DNA from: Brucella tritici
Lineage (GTDB): Bacteria > Pseudomonadota > Alphaproteobacteria > Rhizobiales > Rhizobiaceae
Assembly (NCBI RefSeq): GCF_902825325.1
Contig: NZ_CADEAR010000003.1
Span: 403,217 to 467,216, forward strand
Reading direction: 5' to 3'
Length of the DNA: 64,000 nt
The notes beneath the pieces were generated by a model. It did no database searches, was not told the origin of the DNA, and worked only from the letters and a program-made list of their open reading frames with translations. Positions 46,880-56,946 of the stretch are shown here, piece by piece. Made by a program: the position numbers and the translations under genes. Every line of letters begins with the position of its first letter. Position 1 is the first letter of the stretch.

Positions 46880-48835
46880 ATGAGCGGCGAGCTAAATGGC
46901 AATGACACGCCGACAGAGGCCGCTATGCCTGCTGTTGGCGTTCCAGAGAGCGTCGCATTTGCTGAAGATGCCGAGCAGCACAACGAGAGTATGAAGACGC
47001 TGGTGCTTGGCGCGCTGGGCGTCGTTTATGGTGACATCGGCACGAGCCCTATCTATGCCTTTCGTGAAGCTCTCCATGCGGCGGCGAGCGACGGTATTCT
47101 CGCCCGTAGCGACATTTTGGGTGTTGTGTCGCTGATATTCTGGGCACTGACGCTTGTTGTGACTATCAAATACGTGCTGTTCGTTTTGCGTGCGGACAAT
47201 AACGGCGAGGGCGGTATTCTTTCGCTGATGGCGCTTGTCAGGGGCGCACTGAAAGGCAGACCTGACCTGATCCTGGGTGTCGGTATCTGCGGTGCCGCGT
47301 TGTTTTTTGGTGATGCAGTCATTACGCCCGCAATCTCGGTTCTCTCGGCAATGGAAGGTCTTGAGATCGTCGCTCCAGACTTAACGCCATTCGTGGTGCC
47401 TATAACAGTCGTTATTCTGGTGACGCTGTTTTCAGTGCAAAAACTGGGCACGGGAAAGGTCGCCATCGTCTTCGGGCCGATCATGGCATTGTGGTTTCTG
47501 GCGCTGGGTGCGTCGGGTTTATGGCATATTTTCGATGATCCCACGGTTATGGTGGCGCTCAATCCCTATTATGCGGTGCGCTTTCTGACGGTTAGTCCTG
47601 GTGTGGCGTTCATTACGGTTGGTGCCGTGTTCCTTGCGATGACCGGCGCTGAAGCTCTTTACGCCGATCTGGGGCATTTCGGACGCAAACCGATCGTACG
47701 TGCATGGTTGTGGGTCGTGTTCCCGTGCCTGCTGCTTAATTATTTCGGGCAAGCCGCATTCATCCTCTCGCATGGTGAAGCCGCAGCATTGCCGTTCTTC
47801 CAAATGATGCCGAGTTTCGCGCTTTGGCCGATGGTTCTGCTGGCAACGGCGGCAACCGTGATTGCCAGCCAGGCAGTGATTACAGGCGCCTATTCGGTGG
47901 CGCGTCAGGCTGTTCAGCTCAACATTCTGCCGCGCCTTGAAATTCAGCACACTTCGGAAAAACTGCATGGCCAGATTTATATTCCGCGGGTCAATCTGTT
48001 GTTGGGATTGGCAGTGGTCATTCTGGTGCTCGGATTTGAGAAGTCCAGCAATCTGGCTGCAGCCTATGGCATTGCCGTCACTGGCAACATGCTGGTCACC
48101 ACGGTGCTTCTTTATATCGTGATGACCCGTATCTGGAACTGGCGCGTGAGCCGCGCCCTGCCGATTATTCTCGGCTTCCTTATCATCGATATCATGTTCT
48201 TCAGTGCGAATATCATCAAGGTTCATGAGGGCGGCTGGGCTTCGATCGGTATTGCCGTCGTGCTCGTTCTCATCATGTGGACCTGGGTTCGCGGAACGCG
48301 GCATCTCTTTCACAAGACTCGCAAGGCTGAAGTTCCGCTTGATCTTATCGTCCAGCAGATGACCAAACGCCCGCCGACCATTGTGCCGGGTACTGCCGTT
48401 TTTCTGACAGGCGATCCCAAAAGCGCTCCGACCGCGCTCATGCACAGCCTGAAACACTACAAGGTTCTGCACGAAAACAATGTCATATTGACGGTCGTGA
48501 CCGCGTCGAGACCATGGGTTTCCAGTGCTGATCGAGCGCGCGTATCCCAGTATAACGAGCGCTTCATGCAGGTAACGCTCACTTTCGGCTATATGCAGCA
48601 GCCGAATATTCCGCGCGCGCTTGGCATATGCCGCAAGCTTGGCTGGAAATTCGACATCATGACGACGTCGTTCTTCCTGTCGCGTCGATCGCTCAAGGCA
48701 TCGGCCCATTCCGGCTTGCCGCTCTGGCAGGACAAGCTGTTTATTCTGCTCGCTCGAACCGCGTCTGACGCGACAGAATATTTCCAGATTCCAACTGGTC
48801 GTGTGGTGGAAATTGGAACGCAGGTGAATCTGTAA
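46880..48835 (+). CDS. kup: Low-affinity potassium uptake protein Kup
   Basis: Kup imports K+ with protons across the inner membrane. The 651-aa product has an N-terminal cytoplasmic tail (35 residues), the family motif LGALGVVYGDIGTSPIYAFREAL, about 12 helices to residue 480, and a C-terminal cytoplasmic domain (GTAVFLTGDPKSAPTALMHSLKHYKVLHENN). Length matches Kup/TrkD. The start ATG follows a weak AAGTTGCGAGG. A strong intrinsic terminator is 28 nt downstream. Leader hairpins at 46773-46805 may affect regulation. Confidence 0.94.
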   Translation: MSGELNGNDTPTEAAMPAVGVPESVAFAEDAEQHNESMKTLVLGALGVVYGDIGTSPIYAFREALHAAASDGILARSDILGVVSLIFWALTLVVTIKYVLFVLRADNNGEGGILSLMALVRGALKGRPDLILGVGICGAALFFGDAVITPAISVLSAMEGLEIVAPDLTPFVVPITVVILVTLFSVQKLGTGKVAIVFGPIMALWFLALGASGLWHIFDDPTVMVALNPYYAVRFLTVSPGVAFITVGAVFLAMTGAEALYADLGHFGRKPIVRAWLWVVFPCLLLNYFGQAAFILSHGEAAALPFFQMMPSFALWPMVLLATAATVIASQAVITGAYSVARQAVQLNILPRLEIQHTSEKLHGQIYIPRVNLLLGLAVVILVLGFEKSSNLAAAYGIAVTGNMLVTTVLLYIVMTRIWNWRVSRALPIILGFLIIDIMFFSANIIKVHEGGWASIGIAVVLVLIMWTWVRGTRHLFHKTRKAEVPLDLIVQQMTKRPPTIVPGTAVFLTGDPKSAPTALMHSLKHYKVLHENNVILTVVTASRPWVSSADRARVSQYNERFMQVTLTFGYMQQPNIPRALGICRKLGWKFDIMTTSFFLSRRSLKASAHSGLPLWQDKLFILLARTASDATEYFQIPTGRVVEIGTQVNL

Positions 48836-48862
48836 ATCCATCTGAATCGATAGTTTTAAAGG

Positions 48863-48893
48863 GCGCTTTCCCGGTTTCGGGAAGGCGCTTTTT
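48863..48893 (+). terminator. Intrinsic terminator after kup
   Basis: An 11-bp stem (GCGCTTTCCCG with CGGGAAGGCGC, one G-U pair), tetraloop GTTT and then five T. It lies 28 nt after the kup stop. Confidence 0.92.
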
Positions 48894-48991
48894 GCATTTG
48901 ATGTCGATGGAAAATATTCCCGTATTAGGCGGCTGCAATTTTAGAAAACATGCTTGACCGCTGACGAAACAATAATTATGAATAGGGAACC

Positions 48992-49005
48992 GTACCGTAC
49001 GGTAC
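48992..49005. promoter_or_regulatory. Perfect palindrome upstream of the AefR-like TetR gene, probable autoregulatory operator
   Basis: GTACCGTACGGTAC is a perfect 14-bp palindrome 19 bp before the TetR GTG start. Such a short GC/AT dyad overlapping the leader is the usual arrangement for an autoregulated TetR repressor. If ilvC is co-transcribed, the same site would control it. Confidence 0.7.
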
Positions 49006-49024
49006 AAGGTGGAGGAAAAGACCC

Positions 49025-50742
<1,718 letters not shown>

Positions 50743-51121
50743 AAACAGCGGGATTCAGGCTCTGGTTGTCTGCAAATGATGCAAACGCCAGAGCCGGAAT
50801 ATCATTTGATTTTGGAATTCGATGAAACATGAAAAGAGGGGCGTTTCTTGGCGCCCCTTCATACATGGTGCGTTGTAACAGGGGTGATCGTAAGTATATG
50901 GCGAACGAAAATAACCCAAATTCTGCGCCAGTTTTTTCGTTTCGTGCACTTTGAAGGCCAAAACAATTCCGAATATCTTTATTCCATAGAAGCATGGGAA
51001 AAGCTGTTCTCGTCTGCTGAAAAGTGCGCTAGAGCTTCACATCCAATAGCCAAGTTTTGAGGAGACTTGGCTGTTACAAGTTCCGTAAAATGTACGGATA
51101 GTCTAATTGAGGAGATTTCCC
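50743..51121. other. Gap between ilvC and the aminotransferase gene with four hairpins
   Basis: No gene is seen in 379 bp. GGCTCTGG...CCAGAGCC at 50758-50795 (8 bp, long loop) and AGGGGCG...CGCCCCT at 50837-50858 (7 bp, 8-nt loop) could end ilvC transcription; neither has a good T-run. Nearer the aminotransferase start, AGCCAAGT...ACTTGGCT (51048-51072, 8 bp) and TCCGTA-AAATG-TACGGA (51082-51098, 6 bp) sit in the likely leader. Confidence 0.5.
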
Positions 51122-52354
51122 GTGTTGGACTGGGAAAATGTATTTGCAACGCGCTCGAAACGTATGCGCGCATCGGAAATCCGCGAACTGCTGAAGCTTC
51201 TGGAACGTCCAGATATTATTTCGTTCGCGGGCGGAATTCCTGATCCGGCTCTTTTCCCGCACGAAGAATTCCAGGCAGCCTATAAGGATATTCTTACTGG
51301 CCCTGAAGCCAATGCCGCGCTGCAATATTCTGTTTCGGAAGGCTACAAGTCTCTGCGCACCTGGCTGGTGGGTGAGCTTGCCAAGATCGGCATTCCCTGC
51401 ACGGAAGACAATGTGTTTATCACGTCGGGTTCGCAGCAGGCTCTCGATTATCTGGGCAAGCTGTTTTTGTCGCCTGCCGACACAGCACTTGTGACCGCGC
51501 CGACCTATCTCGGCGCGCTGCAGGCTTTCAACGCTTATGAGCCGAACTACGATACGCTGGCAATCAACGGCAATCGTACCCCAGCATCCTACGTTGAAGC
51601 TGCCAAGAAAGCTGGCGGTCAGGTGAAGTTTGCTTATCTGTCTGCCGATTTCAGTAACCCGACCGGTGAAACGGTCGATCTTGCCGGTCGCGAGAAACTG
51701 CTCGCTCAGGCGGATGAACTCGACATTCCGGTGATCGAAGATGCGGCCTATCAGTATCTTCGCTACAATGGTGATGCGATCTCGCCAATCCTGGCGCTCG
51801 ACATTGCTCGAAACGGTGGTGACATCGAGAAAACCCGCACCATCTATTGTGGTTCGTTCTCAAAGACGCTGGCTCCGGGTTTACGCGTTGGCTATGTGGT
51901 TGCGTCGAAGCCGGTTATTCGCAAGCTTGTTCTGATGAAGCAGGCTGCGGACCTTCATTCGTCCACGATCAACCAGATCGCCATTCAGCGCGTTGCGAGC
52001 AACGGCTTTGGCGTTCAGGTGGCGAAGCTTCACAAGGTTTATAAGCACCGCCGCGACAAGATGCTCGAAGCGCTGGCGAAATATATGCCGGAGACCACAA
52101 GCTGGACGAAGCCCGAAGGTGGCATGTTCATCTGGGTTACGCTGCCTGAAGGTATGGATGGTGCCGCGCTACTGGCTGCATCTATCGATAGTGAAAAAGT
52201 GGCGTTCGTCCCCGGTAGGGCATTCTTTGCCGATGGGACTGGTGCCAATACGCTGCGCCTCAGCTATTCATGCGCCAATGATGAGATGATTGATGAAGGC
52301 ATCAAGCGTCTTGGCCGTTTGATACGGACTCATACGAAATCCGCTGCTGCCTGA
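51122..52354 (+). CDS. PLP-dependent aminotransferase (2-aminoadipate/MocR-like class I)
   Basis: The 410-aa fold-type I enzyme has SFAGGIPDPALFPHEEF, the substrate/PLP motifs QYSVSEGYKSLRTWL and SADFSNPTGETV, and the Schiff-base Lys in YCGSFSKTLAPGLRVGYV. It belongs to the LysN/KAT-II-like group that also includes aromatic and aminoadipate transaminases. I choose GTG 51122 with GAGGAG before it; upstream in-frame codons are not likely. No helix-turn-helix domain, so not a MocR regulator. Two leader hairpins lie at 51048-51098 and a bidirectional terminator follows. Confidence 0.88.
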   Translation: MLDWENVFATRSKRMRASEIRELLKLLERPDIISFAGGIPDPALFPHEEFQAAYKDILTGPEANAALQYSVSEGYKSLRTWLVGELAKIGIPCTEDNVFITSGSQQALDYLGKLFLSPADTALVTAPTYLGALQAFNAYEPNYDTLAINGNRTPASYVEAAKKAGGQVKFAYLSADFSNPTGETVDLAGREKLLAQADELDIPVIEDAAYQYLRYNGDAISPILALDIARNGGDIEKTRTIYCGSFSKTLAPGLRVGYVVASKPVIRKLVLMKQAADLHSSTINQIAIQRVASNGFGVQVAKLHKVYKHRRDKMLEALAKYMPETTSWTKPEGGMFIWVTLPEGMDGAALLAASIDSEKVAFVPGRAFFADGTGANTLRLSYSCANDEMIDEGIKRLGRLIRTHTKSAAA

Positions 52355-52371
52355 GTTGGTGGAAATAAAAA

Positions 52372-52391
52372 AGCCGGGTTTTGACCCGGCT
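52372..52391. terminator. Bidirectional intrinsic terminator between aminotransferase and BA14K genes
   Basis: AGCCGGGT-TTTG-ACCCGGCT is an 8-bp stem flanked by A-rich sequence on the left and CTTTTCTT on the right, so it can stop transcription from both convergent genes. Confidence 0.88.
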
Positions 52392-52397
52392 CTTTTC

Positions 52398-52817
52398 TTA
52401 CTGGAATGGCGAATTGCAGCCTGTTCTCGGACCGGCCAATGGCTGGAACGTATTGTCGGATGTCCGATAGCTGCGATAGCGGTTTGAACACCACTGAATA
52501 TGATTGCTGCTTGGCCGCGCACCGGCGGTTGGCGGTTGCATCGTGCGTCGATATTGCAGAGCATCGCCGTTCTTGTAGTTCAATACGCCGTGTTCAGTAA
52601 TATAAGTCCCACTTTCCCGGCAAAGTGTTGAACCGTAGCAGTTGCGAGCGCTCGGATCTGTCCGATTGGCGCCTGCCTGACCGCCGATAATCAATGGACC
52701 GCTCGGTTTCAACGAGGGAAGATACTGGCTGTTACGCAGTTCGACGGCTGAACCCGCACTTGCAATGCCCGCAACGAACAGTCCTGTCAGTATCGTCAGG
52801 CACAGAGTTTTTCGCAT
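52398..52817 (-). CDS. BA14K family secreted protein
   Basis: The 139-aa product has a signal peptide (MRKTLCLTILTGLFVAGIASAGSA) and a C-terminal BA14K-type repeat: WCSNRYRSYRTSDNTFQPLAGPRTGC. The family is named after the immunoreactive 14-kDa Brucella abortus protein, reported to bind mannose-type sugars. The central region is Ser/Gly-rich and includes Cys pairs (NCYGSTLC). The gene is alone on the minus strand and converges on the aminotransferase with a shared terminator. Confidence 0.85.
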   Translation of the reverse strand: MRKTLCLTILTGLFVAGIASAGSAVELRNSQYLPSLKPSGPLIIGGQAGANRTDPSARNCYGSTLCRESGTYITEHGVLNYKNGDALQYRRTMQPPTAGARPSSNHIQWCSNRYRSYRTSDNTFQPLAGPRTGCNSPFQ

Positions 52818-52955
52818 CGTTTCGGCTCGCTTCTATCAACGTTCTCCCGATATATGGGTATATTCTATATCCAAGTCACTGCTTCGGCAGAAATTTATTG
52901 GTTTCGAAAATCATCCTCTTGCCAATCCCGCGGCAAGCAGAGAGATTGCGAAGAC

Positions 52956-54065
52956 ATGTTTACCATAGCTACTTTCAATGTCGAAAATCTGATGCGCCGG
53001 TTCGATTTTTCCGGCTTTCGCAATGAATTGCATCAGGATCGCACCTTGCAATTGTTCGAAATCAACGATGAGGCGCAATATCGCCTTCTCGAGCAGGCAC
53101 GCGCTGTGGCGCATGCAGACGATACGCGCCAGATGACGGCGCTCGCTATTGCCGAAACACGGGCTGATATTCTTTGCCTGCAGGAAGTGGACAATCTCGC
53201 TGCGCTCAATGCCTTCGAGTATGGCTACCTTTTCAAGATGATAGGCCATGGCTTCCGGCATAAATATCTCATAGATGGCAATGACAGCCGCGGGATCGAT
53301 GTTGCCGTTATGATGCGCGACACGACACGGGACGGACAGCCTATCGAGGTCGATGAAGTCACGAGCTATGCCTACGTAACTTATAATGATTTCGGTCTTT
53401 ATGAGCCTATCCTTGGCGAGCTCGGGCTTGAACCCCATGACCGTATTTTCAAGCGGGATTGCCTGAATGTGGATATTCGCATTGCAGGTAAGCCCATATC
53501 GCTTTTTGTGACTCATCTGAAGTCGATGACGGGTGCGCGCAACGGATTTGACGGACGGACAGCGTCTCTGCCGGTACGACGCGCAGAAGCGCGGGCCATT
53601 CGCCGTATCATCGAGGATAAATTCGGACCGTCTAATGTTGCAAATCGCCGCTGGCTGATCTGCGGTGATTTCAATGATTACCGTGAGCGGATCATTATTG
53701 GTGGTGACGAATGGAATGGCTATCAATTCACGCCGATAGTTGAAGAAGAAAGCGCGCTCGACGTGCTTTTAGGGGATGGCTTCGCGATCAATCTGGTCGA
53801 GCGTCGCCCTGTTATGGACCGCTGGACGCTTTATCACACGCGTGGTCCACAAGAGCGTCATCTTTGCCAGCTCGATTACATCATGGCTTCTCCATCATTC
53901 GCGGAGAAGAATGAGAAGGCGGTTCCGAATATAATCCGGCGCGGTCAGCCCTGGCGCACAATCTTTCCGCCTGACCAACAGGTCGATCGTTATCCCCGAA
54001 CCGGATGGGATCGCCCAAAGGCGAGCGATCATTGTCCGGTAGCCGTAACCCTGAATATGGTTTGA
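52956..54065 (+). CDS. Endonuclease/exonuclease/phosphatase family protein
   Basis: The 369-aa product has the EEP fold markers: FTIATFNVENL at the start, ILCLQEVDNLAAL with the metal-binding Glu, WLICGDFNDYRERI and the C-terminal DHCPVAVTL. Substrates of the family range from DNA to phosphoinositides; this one cannot be placed. ATG 52956 chosen because the fold starts immediately. No signal peptide from this start. The Nudix gene starts directly after its stop (no gap). Confidence 0.87.
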   Translation: MFTIATFNVENLMRRFDFSGFRNELHQDRTLQLFEINDEAQYRLLEQARAVAHADDTRQMTALAIAETRADILCLQEVDNLAALNAFEYGYLFKMIGHGFRHKYLIDGNDSRGIDVAVMMRDTTRDGQPIEVDEVTSYAYVTYNDFGLYEPILGELGLEPHDRIFKRDCLNVDIRIAGKPISLFVTHLKSMTGARNGFDGRTASLPVRRAEARAIRRIIEDKFGPSNVANRRWLICGDFNDYRERIIIGGDEWNGYQFTPIVEEESALDVLLGDGFAINLVERRPVMDRWTLYHTRGPQERHLCQLDYIMASPSFAEKNEKAVPNIIRRGQPWRTIFPPDQQVDRYPRTGWDRPKASDHCPVAVTLNMV

Positions 54066-54779
54066 GTGATGAAGCAGGTACGGGAAAACACTGTCCACAT
54101 TATCGGTAGCGCCGATGTTCGGGTGCTGTCCGGTCCTTTGCTATATGCCGTGGAAAACAGCGACGCGATCGCGTCAAACTGGACACGTGAGCAGGTCGCG
54201 AATCCAACTTTGTTCGACGGCGAGTTTTATCTGGCACCACAAGCCGAATTAACGGGTAGTGCTTTTCAGGCCGGTTTCAAGCGCACGAGCTTTGCGACGC
54301 TGATGCATTGGCGGCATGACGAGTCGCAGGAACGTCCGTGGCATATTTTCGGCGTCGGCGTGATTGTCTCGAGCGACGGACATCTAATTGCCGGGCGTAT
54401 GAGCGCACAAAATGCGGGTGCGGGAAGGGTCTATTTTCCGGCAGGCTCAGTGGATGATAATGACATTGTCGACGGATATGTCGATTATGACGCCAATCGG
54501 CGACGGGAGGTTCGCGAGGAAACGGGTCTTGATCTTCTTGATGCGCGTGCAGAGCAACAGGTCAATCTTGTGACCGGAAACCGCAGTATTGCGCTTTTCC
54601 GTCGTTATTATTTCGATGTGCCGTCAAAGGAACTAGTATTGCGGATTGAGCAACACCTGTCTGCAGAGGAGGAGCCGGAACTATCAGAGATCATAACGGT
54701 GAAGGCAGCGGGCGTCATGGGAGAGGCCACACCATCTTATGTGCGAGCATTTGCCGACTGGCATTTCAACAATCTCTAA
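54066..54779 (+). CDS. Nudix hydrolase family protein
   Basis: The 237-aa product has the Nudix core REVREETGLDLL (near residue 155) preceded by PAGSVDDNDIVDGYVDYDANRR; spacing of the box differs from the strict consensus, so it may be a divergent member. N-terminal 75 residues include a segment (VRVLSGPLLYAVENSDAI) that precedes the domain. It is directly adjacent to the EEP-type gene (GTG at 54066, or ATG 54069), suggesting coupled expression. Substrate unknown. Confidence 0.82.
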   Translation: MMKQVRENTVHIIGSADVRVLSGPLLYAVENSDAIASNWTREQVANPTLFDGEFYLAPQAELTGSAFQAGFKRTSFATLMHWRHDESQERPWHIFGVGVIVSSDGHLIAGRMSAQNAGAGRVYFPAGSVDDNDIVDGYVDYDANRRREVREETGLDLLDARAEQQVNLVTGNRSIALFRRYYFDVPSKELVLRIEQHLSAEEEPELSEIITVKAAGVMGEATPSYVRAFADWHFNNL

Positions 54780-54909
54780 AACTTGGTCGGACTTGCAGAT
54801 GACAGCGACGCGAAATTGGCTATGCTCGCAATTAATGCGAAGCATGAGACATTGGAGTGAAATCGGCCTTACAGTCGGTTTTGCAAGCAGGTCGAGGGGA
54901 GAATGAAGG

Positions 54910-55836
54910 ATGAGTGACGCCGCCGTTTCCGGCAGATTCTATGAGGTTTTCGACGTTTTCGCCGACAAGGCTCTGGCTGGAAATCCGCTGGCTGTCGTCC
55001 ATGATAGCGAAGGTTTGAACGATACGCGTATGCAGGCCATAGCGCGCGAGTTTAATCTTTCCGAAACGGTGTTCATTTTTCCGCCGAGCAATCCTGCGCA
55101 TGAAGCGGCTGTTCGCATCTTCACGCCCGACTACGAACTTCCCTTTGCCGGGCATCCGACAGTTGGCGCTGCTGTGTCGCTCGCTCGCCGTCGCAAAACG
55201 GGTGATGAGACCGATAGGCTGGTGGCTCTGGAAGAGAAGGTCGGTATCGTTCGCTGTGGCGTGATACTTGGCGAGAATAGCGCCTTTGCCGAATTCGATC
55301 TGCCCCGCCTGCCTGAGAGAGTTGACGTCAAGGTCGAGAAAGAGGAGGCCGCTGCCGCGATCGGTCTCGGCACACATGAGATCGGATTTGAGAACCATGT
55401 ACCTGCCGTTTGGAGCGCAGGTACGCCCTATCTGCTCGTGCCGGTTCATAACCTGATTGCCGCAGCGAAAGTGTCTATCGACCCGGTATATGTCAACGAA
55501 AGCTTGCCGCACGTCGATGGCCGACCTCTACCAATTTACGTTTATTGCCGCGAAACGATTTTGTTCGACAGCAATTTCCATGCGCGTATGTTTGTGACTG
55601 GTGCCAATGTCTATGAAGATCCAGCTACGGGTTCGGCTGCCGCAGCCTTTGCAGGCATGATCCAGAAGAACGACAAGCCTGTTGACGGTAGTTCGCAATG
55701 GTGGATCGAGCAGGGAATGGAGATGGGGCGGTCCTCGCGGATTCGTCTCGAACTGGACGTTGCCAAGCAACAGCTCACAGGAGCGCGGATTGGAGGCACG
55801 GCGGTCAAGATCGCAGAAGGGCGTTTGTTCGTCTGA
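54910..55836 (+). CDS. PhzF family isomerase/epimerase-like protein
   Basis: The 308-aa product matches the PhzF/YddE group of diaminopimelate epimerase-like folds: YEVFDVFADKALAGNPLAVVHD, the catalytic-type Glu in FNLSETVFIF, and ELPFAGHPTVGAA. No phenazine biosynthesis genes occur nearby, so it is likely a housekeeping isomerase of unknown substrate. ATG 54910 is preceded by GAATGAAGG. Confidence 0.88.
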   Translation: MSDAAVSGRFYEVFDVFADKALAGNPLAVVHDSEGLNDTRMQAIAREFNLSETVFIFPPSNPAHEAAVRIFTPDYELPFAGHPTVGAAVSLARRRKTGDETDRLVALEEKVGIVRCGVILGENSAFAEFDLPRLPERVDVKVEKEEAAAAIGLGTHEIGFENHVPAVWSAGTPYLLVPVHNLIAAAKVSIDPVYVNESLPHVDGRPLPIYVYCRETILFDSNFHARMFVTGANVYEDPATGSAAAAFAGMIQKNDKPVDGSSQWWIEQGMEMGRSSRIRLELDVAKQQLTGARIGGTAVKIAEGRLFV

Positions 55837-55857
55837 TAAATTAGCCCTGCTTGTGTT

Positions 55858-55871
55858 TTGATTACGGTCAA
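55858..55871 (+). promoter_or_regulatory. FNR/FixK-type box upstream of the PNPOx-like gene
   Basis: TTGAT-TACG-GTCAA differs from the TTGAT-N4-ATCAA consensus at one position. Its centre is about 65 bp before the start codon at 55930, so a start site near 55906 would give class II spacing. Confidence 0.6.
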
Positions 55872-55929
55872 AGCCGCAACGCTGCCCTATGTTAGTTTAT
55901 TGATAGATAAGCAAACTGCGAGGCGAGCT

Positions 55930-56364
55930 ATGATGATCAGGGAAATGTCGGAATACGATATACGGGACATGATACAGCATACCCATCTAGGGCAGCTGGC
56001 TTATGTTCTCGATAATCGTCCGTTTATTATACCACTCAGTTTCCGGTTCAGCGGTGGTTCACTCTATTCCTTTACTACCGATGGGCAGAAGACCGAAGCT
56101 CTGCGTAAGAACGATGCGGTTTGCATTCTTTTCGATCATATCGAATCCCGGACCAATTGGCGTACCGTTGTATTGAACGGTCGCTATCGGGAGATCGAAC
56201 GTGAGGACGAGAAGAACTCGATCGTCGCACTTATGGCGTCGGAACCGACGTGGTGGGAACCAGCATACATAAAGACGATTGCGAAAGACGGGAAAGAACG
56301 CAAACTTGATCCGGTCTTCTTCCGTATCGATATCGACAGTGCGACAGGTCACCAGACTGGCTGA
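55930..56364 (+). CDS. Pyridoxamine 5'-phosphate oxidase-like flavin-binding protein
   Basis: The 144-aa product is a single split-barrel domain of the pyridoxamine 5'-phosphate oxidase-like superfamily (nitroreductase/NimA-like): [52 protein letters not shown]. It probably binds FMN, or heme as in some members. I choose ATG 55930 after AGGCGAG; ATG 55933 is also possible. The open frame extends upstream to 55858 but that stretch contains the FNR-type box. A bidirectional terminator follows. Low-oxygen expression is inferred from the box. Confidence 0.83.
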   Translation: MMIREMSEYDIRDMIQHTHLGQLAYVLDNRPFIIPLSFRFSGGSLYSFTTDGQKTEALRKNDAVCILFDHIESRTNWRTVVLNGRYREIEREDEKNSIVALMASEPTWWEPAYIKTIAKDGKERKLDPVFFRIDIDSATGHQTG

Positions 56365-56370
56365 TAGCGA

Positions 56371-56397
56371 AAAAGGCCCGATATTTTCGGGCCTTTT
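56371..56397. terminator. Bidirectional intrinsic terminator between PNPOx-like and usp genes
   Basis: AAAAGGCCCGA with TCGGGCCTTTT (11 bp, 5-nt loop) has A-rich left and T-rich right flanks, so it can terminate both convergent genes. Confidence 0.92.
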
Positions 56398-56407
56398 CGA
56401 TAGTGCT

Positions 56408-56851
56408 TTATTTTACCACCAGAACCGGTGTGTTGCCGCGAGTCAGTACTTCATAAGTCTGACTGCCGAGAAGCATTCCTTTTAATCCACGACGACCGTG
56501 GGAAGCCATGACGATAAGATCGTTGCGCAGTTCCTTGGCTGTCTCGATGATGGATGTCGCCGGATGCGGGGCAACCTCATGCAACGTATGGACCTCGATT
56601 TCAGCTTCAGCCGCCAGCTCCCGGGCGCGGGCGAGGGATTTATCGGCATATTCGTTCCATTCGTGTTCGAAGCGCTCGATGAAAGCAGGGCTATCAGTCC
56701 AGCCACCCGGAAGCCCGGAAACGGAATAGGGAGCGGTCACAGTCAATACTGTTACCTTCGCGCCGACTGTCCGCGCCAGTTTAAATGCGTGGACGAGCCC
56801 GCGTTCTGCAAACTCTGACCCATCGGTTGTCACGAGAATATTCTTGTACAT
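56408..56851 (-). CDS. Universal stress protein (UspA family)
   Basis: The 147-aa product has the UspA fold: MYKNILVTTDGSEFAERGL at the start and the ATP-binding signature MASHGRRGLKGMLLGSQTYEVL near the C-terminus (G-x2-G-x9-GS/T). Such proteins accumulate under starvation or low oxygen. A TTGAT half-site lies upstream at 56904-56908 on the minus strand but lacks the second half. It is head-to-head with the GH10-like gene (95 bp between starts) and convergent with the PNPOx-like gene. Confidence 0.9.
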   Translation of the reverse strand: MYKNILVTTDGSEFAERGLVHAFKLARTVGAKVTVLTVTAPYSVSGLPGGWTDSPAFIERFEHEWNEYADKSLARARELAAEAEIEVHTLHEVAPHPATSIIETAKELRNDLIVMASHGRRGLKGMLLGSQTYEVLTRGNTPVLVVK

Positions 56852-56946
56852 GTTGCCCTCGCTGTAGTTTCTGTATCTTTAAGCTAATGCGTTAAAGAGC
56901 CATATCAAACCCCTTGCCTGACAAGTTGTTTAGACGGAACGATTTC

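Noticed and set aside
56895..56908. Possible FNR box upstream of the universal stress protein gene
   Set aside because: Only the TTGAT half is present on the minus strand; the second half does not match ATCAA.
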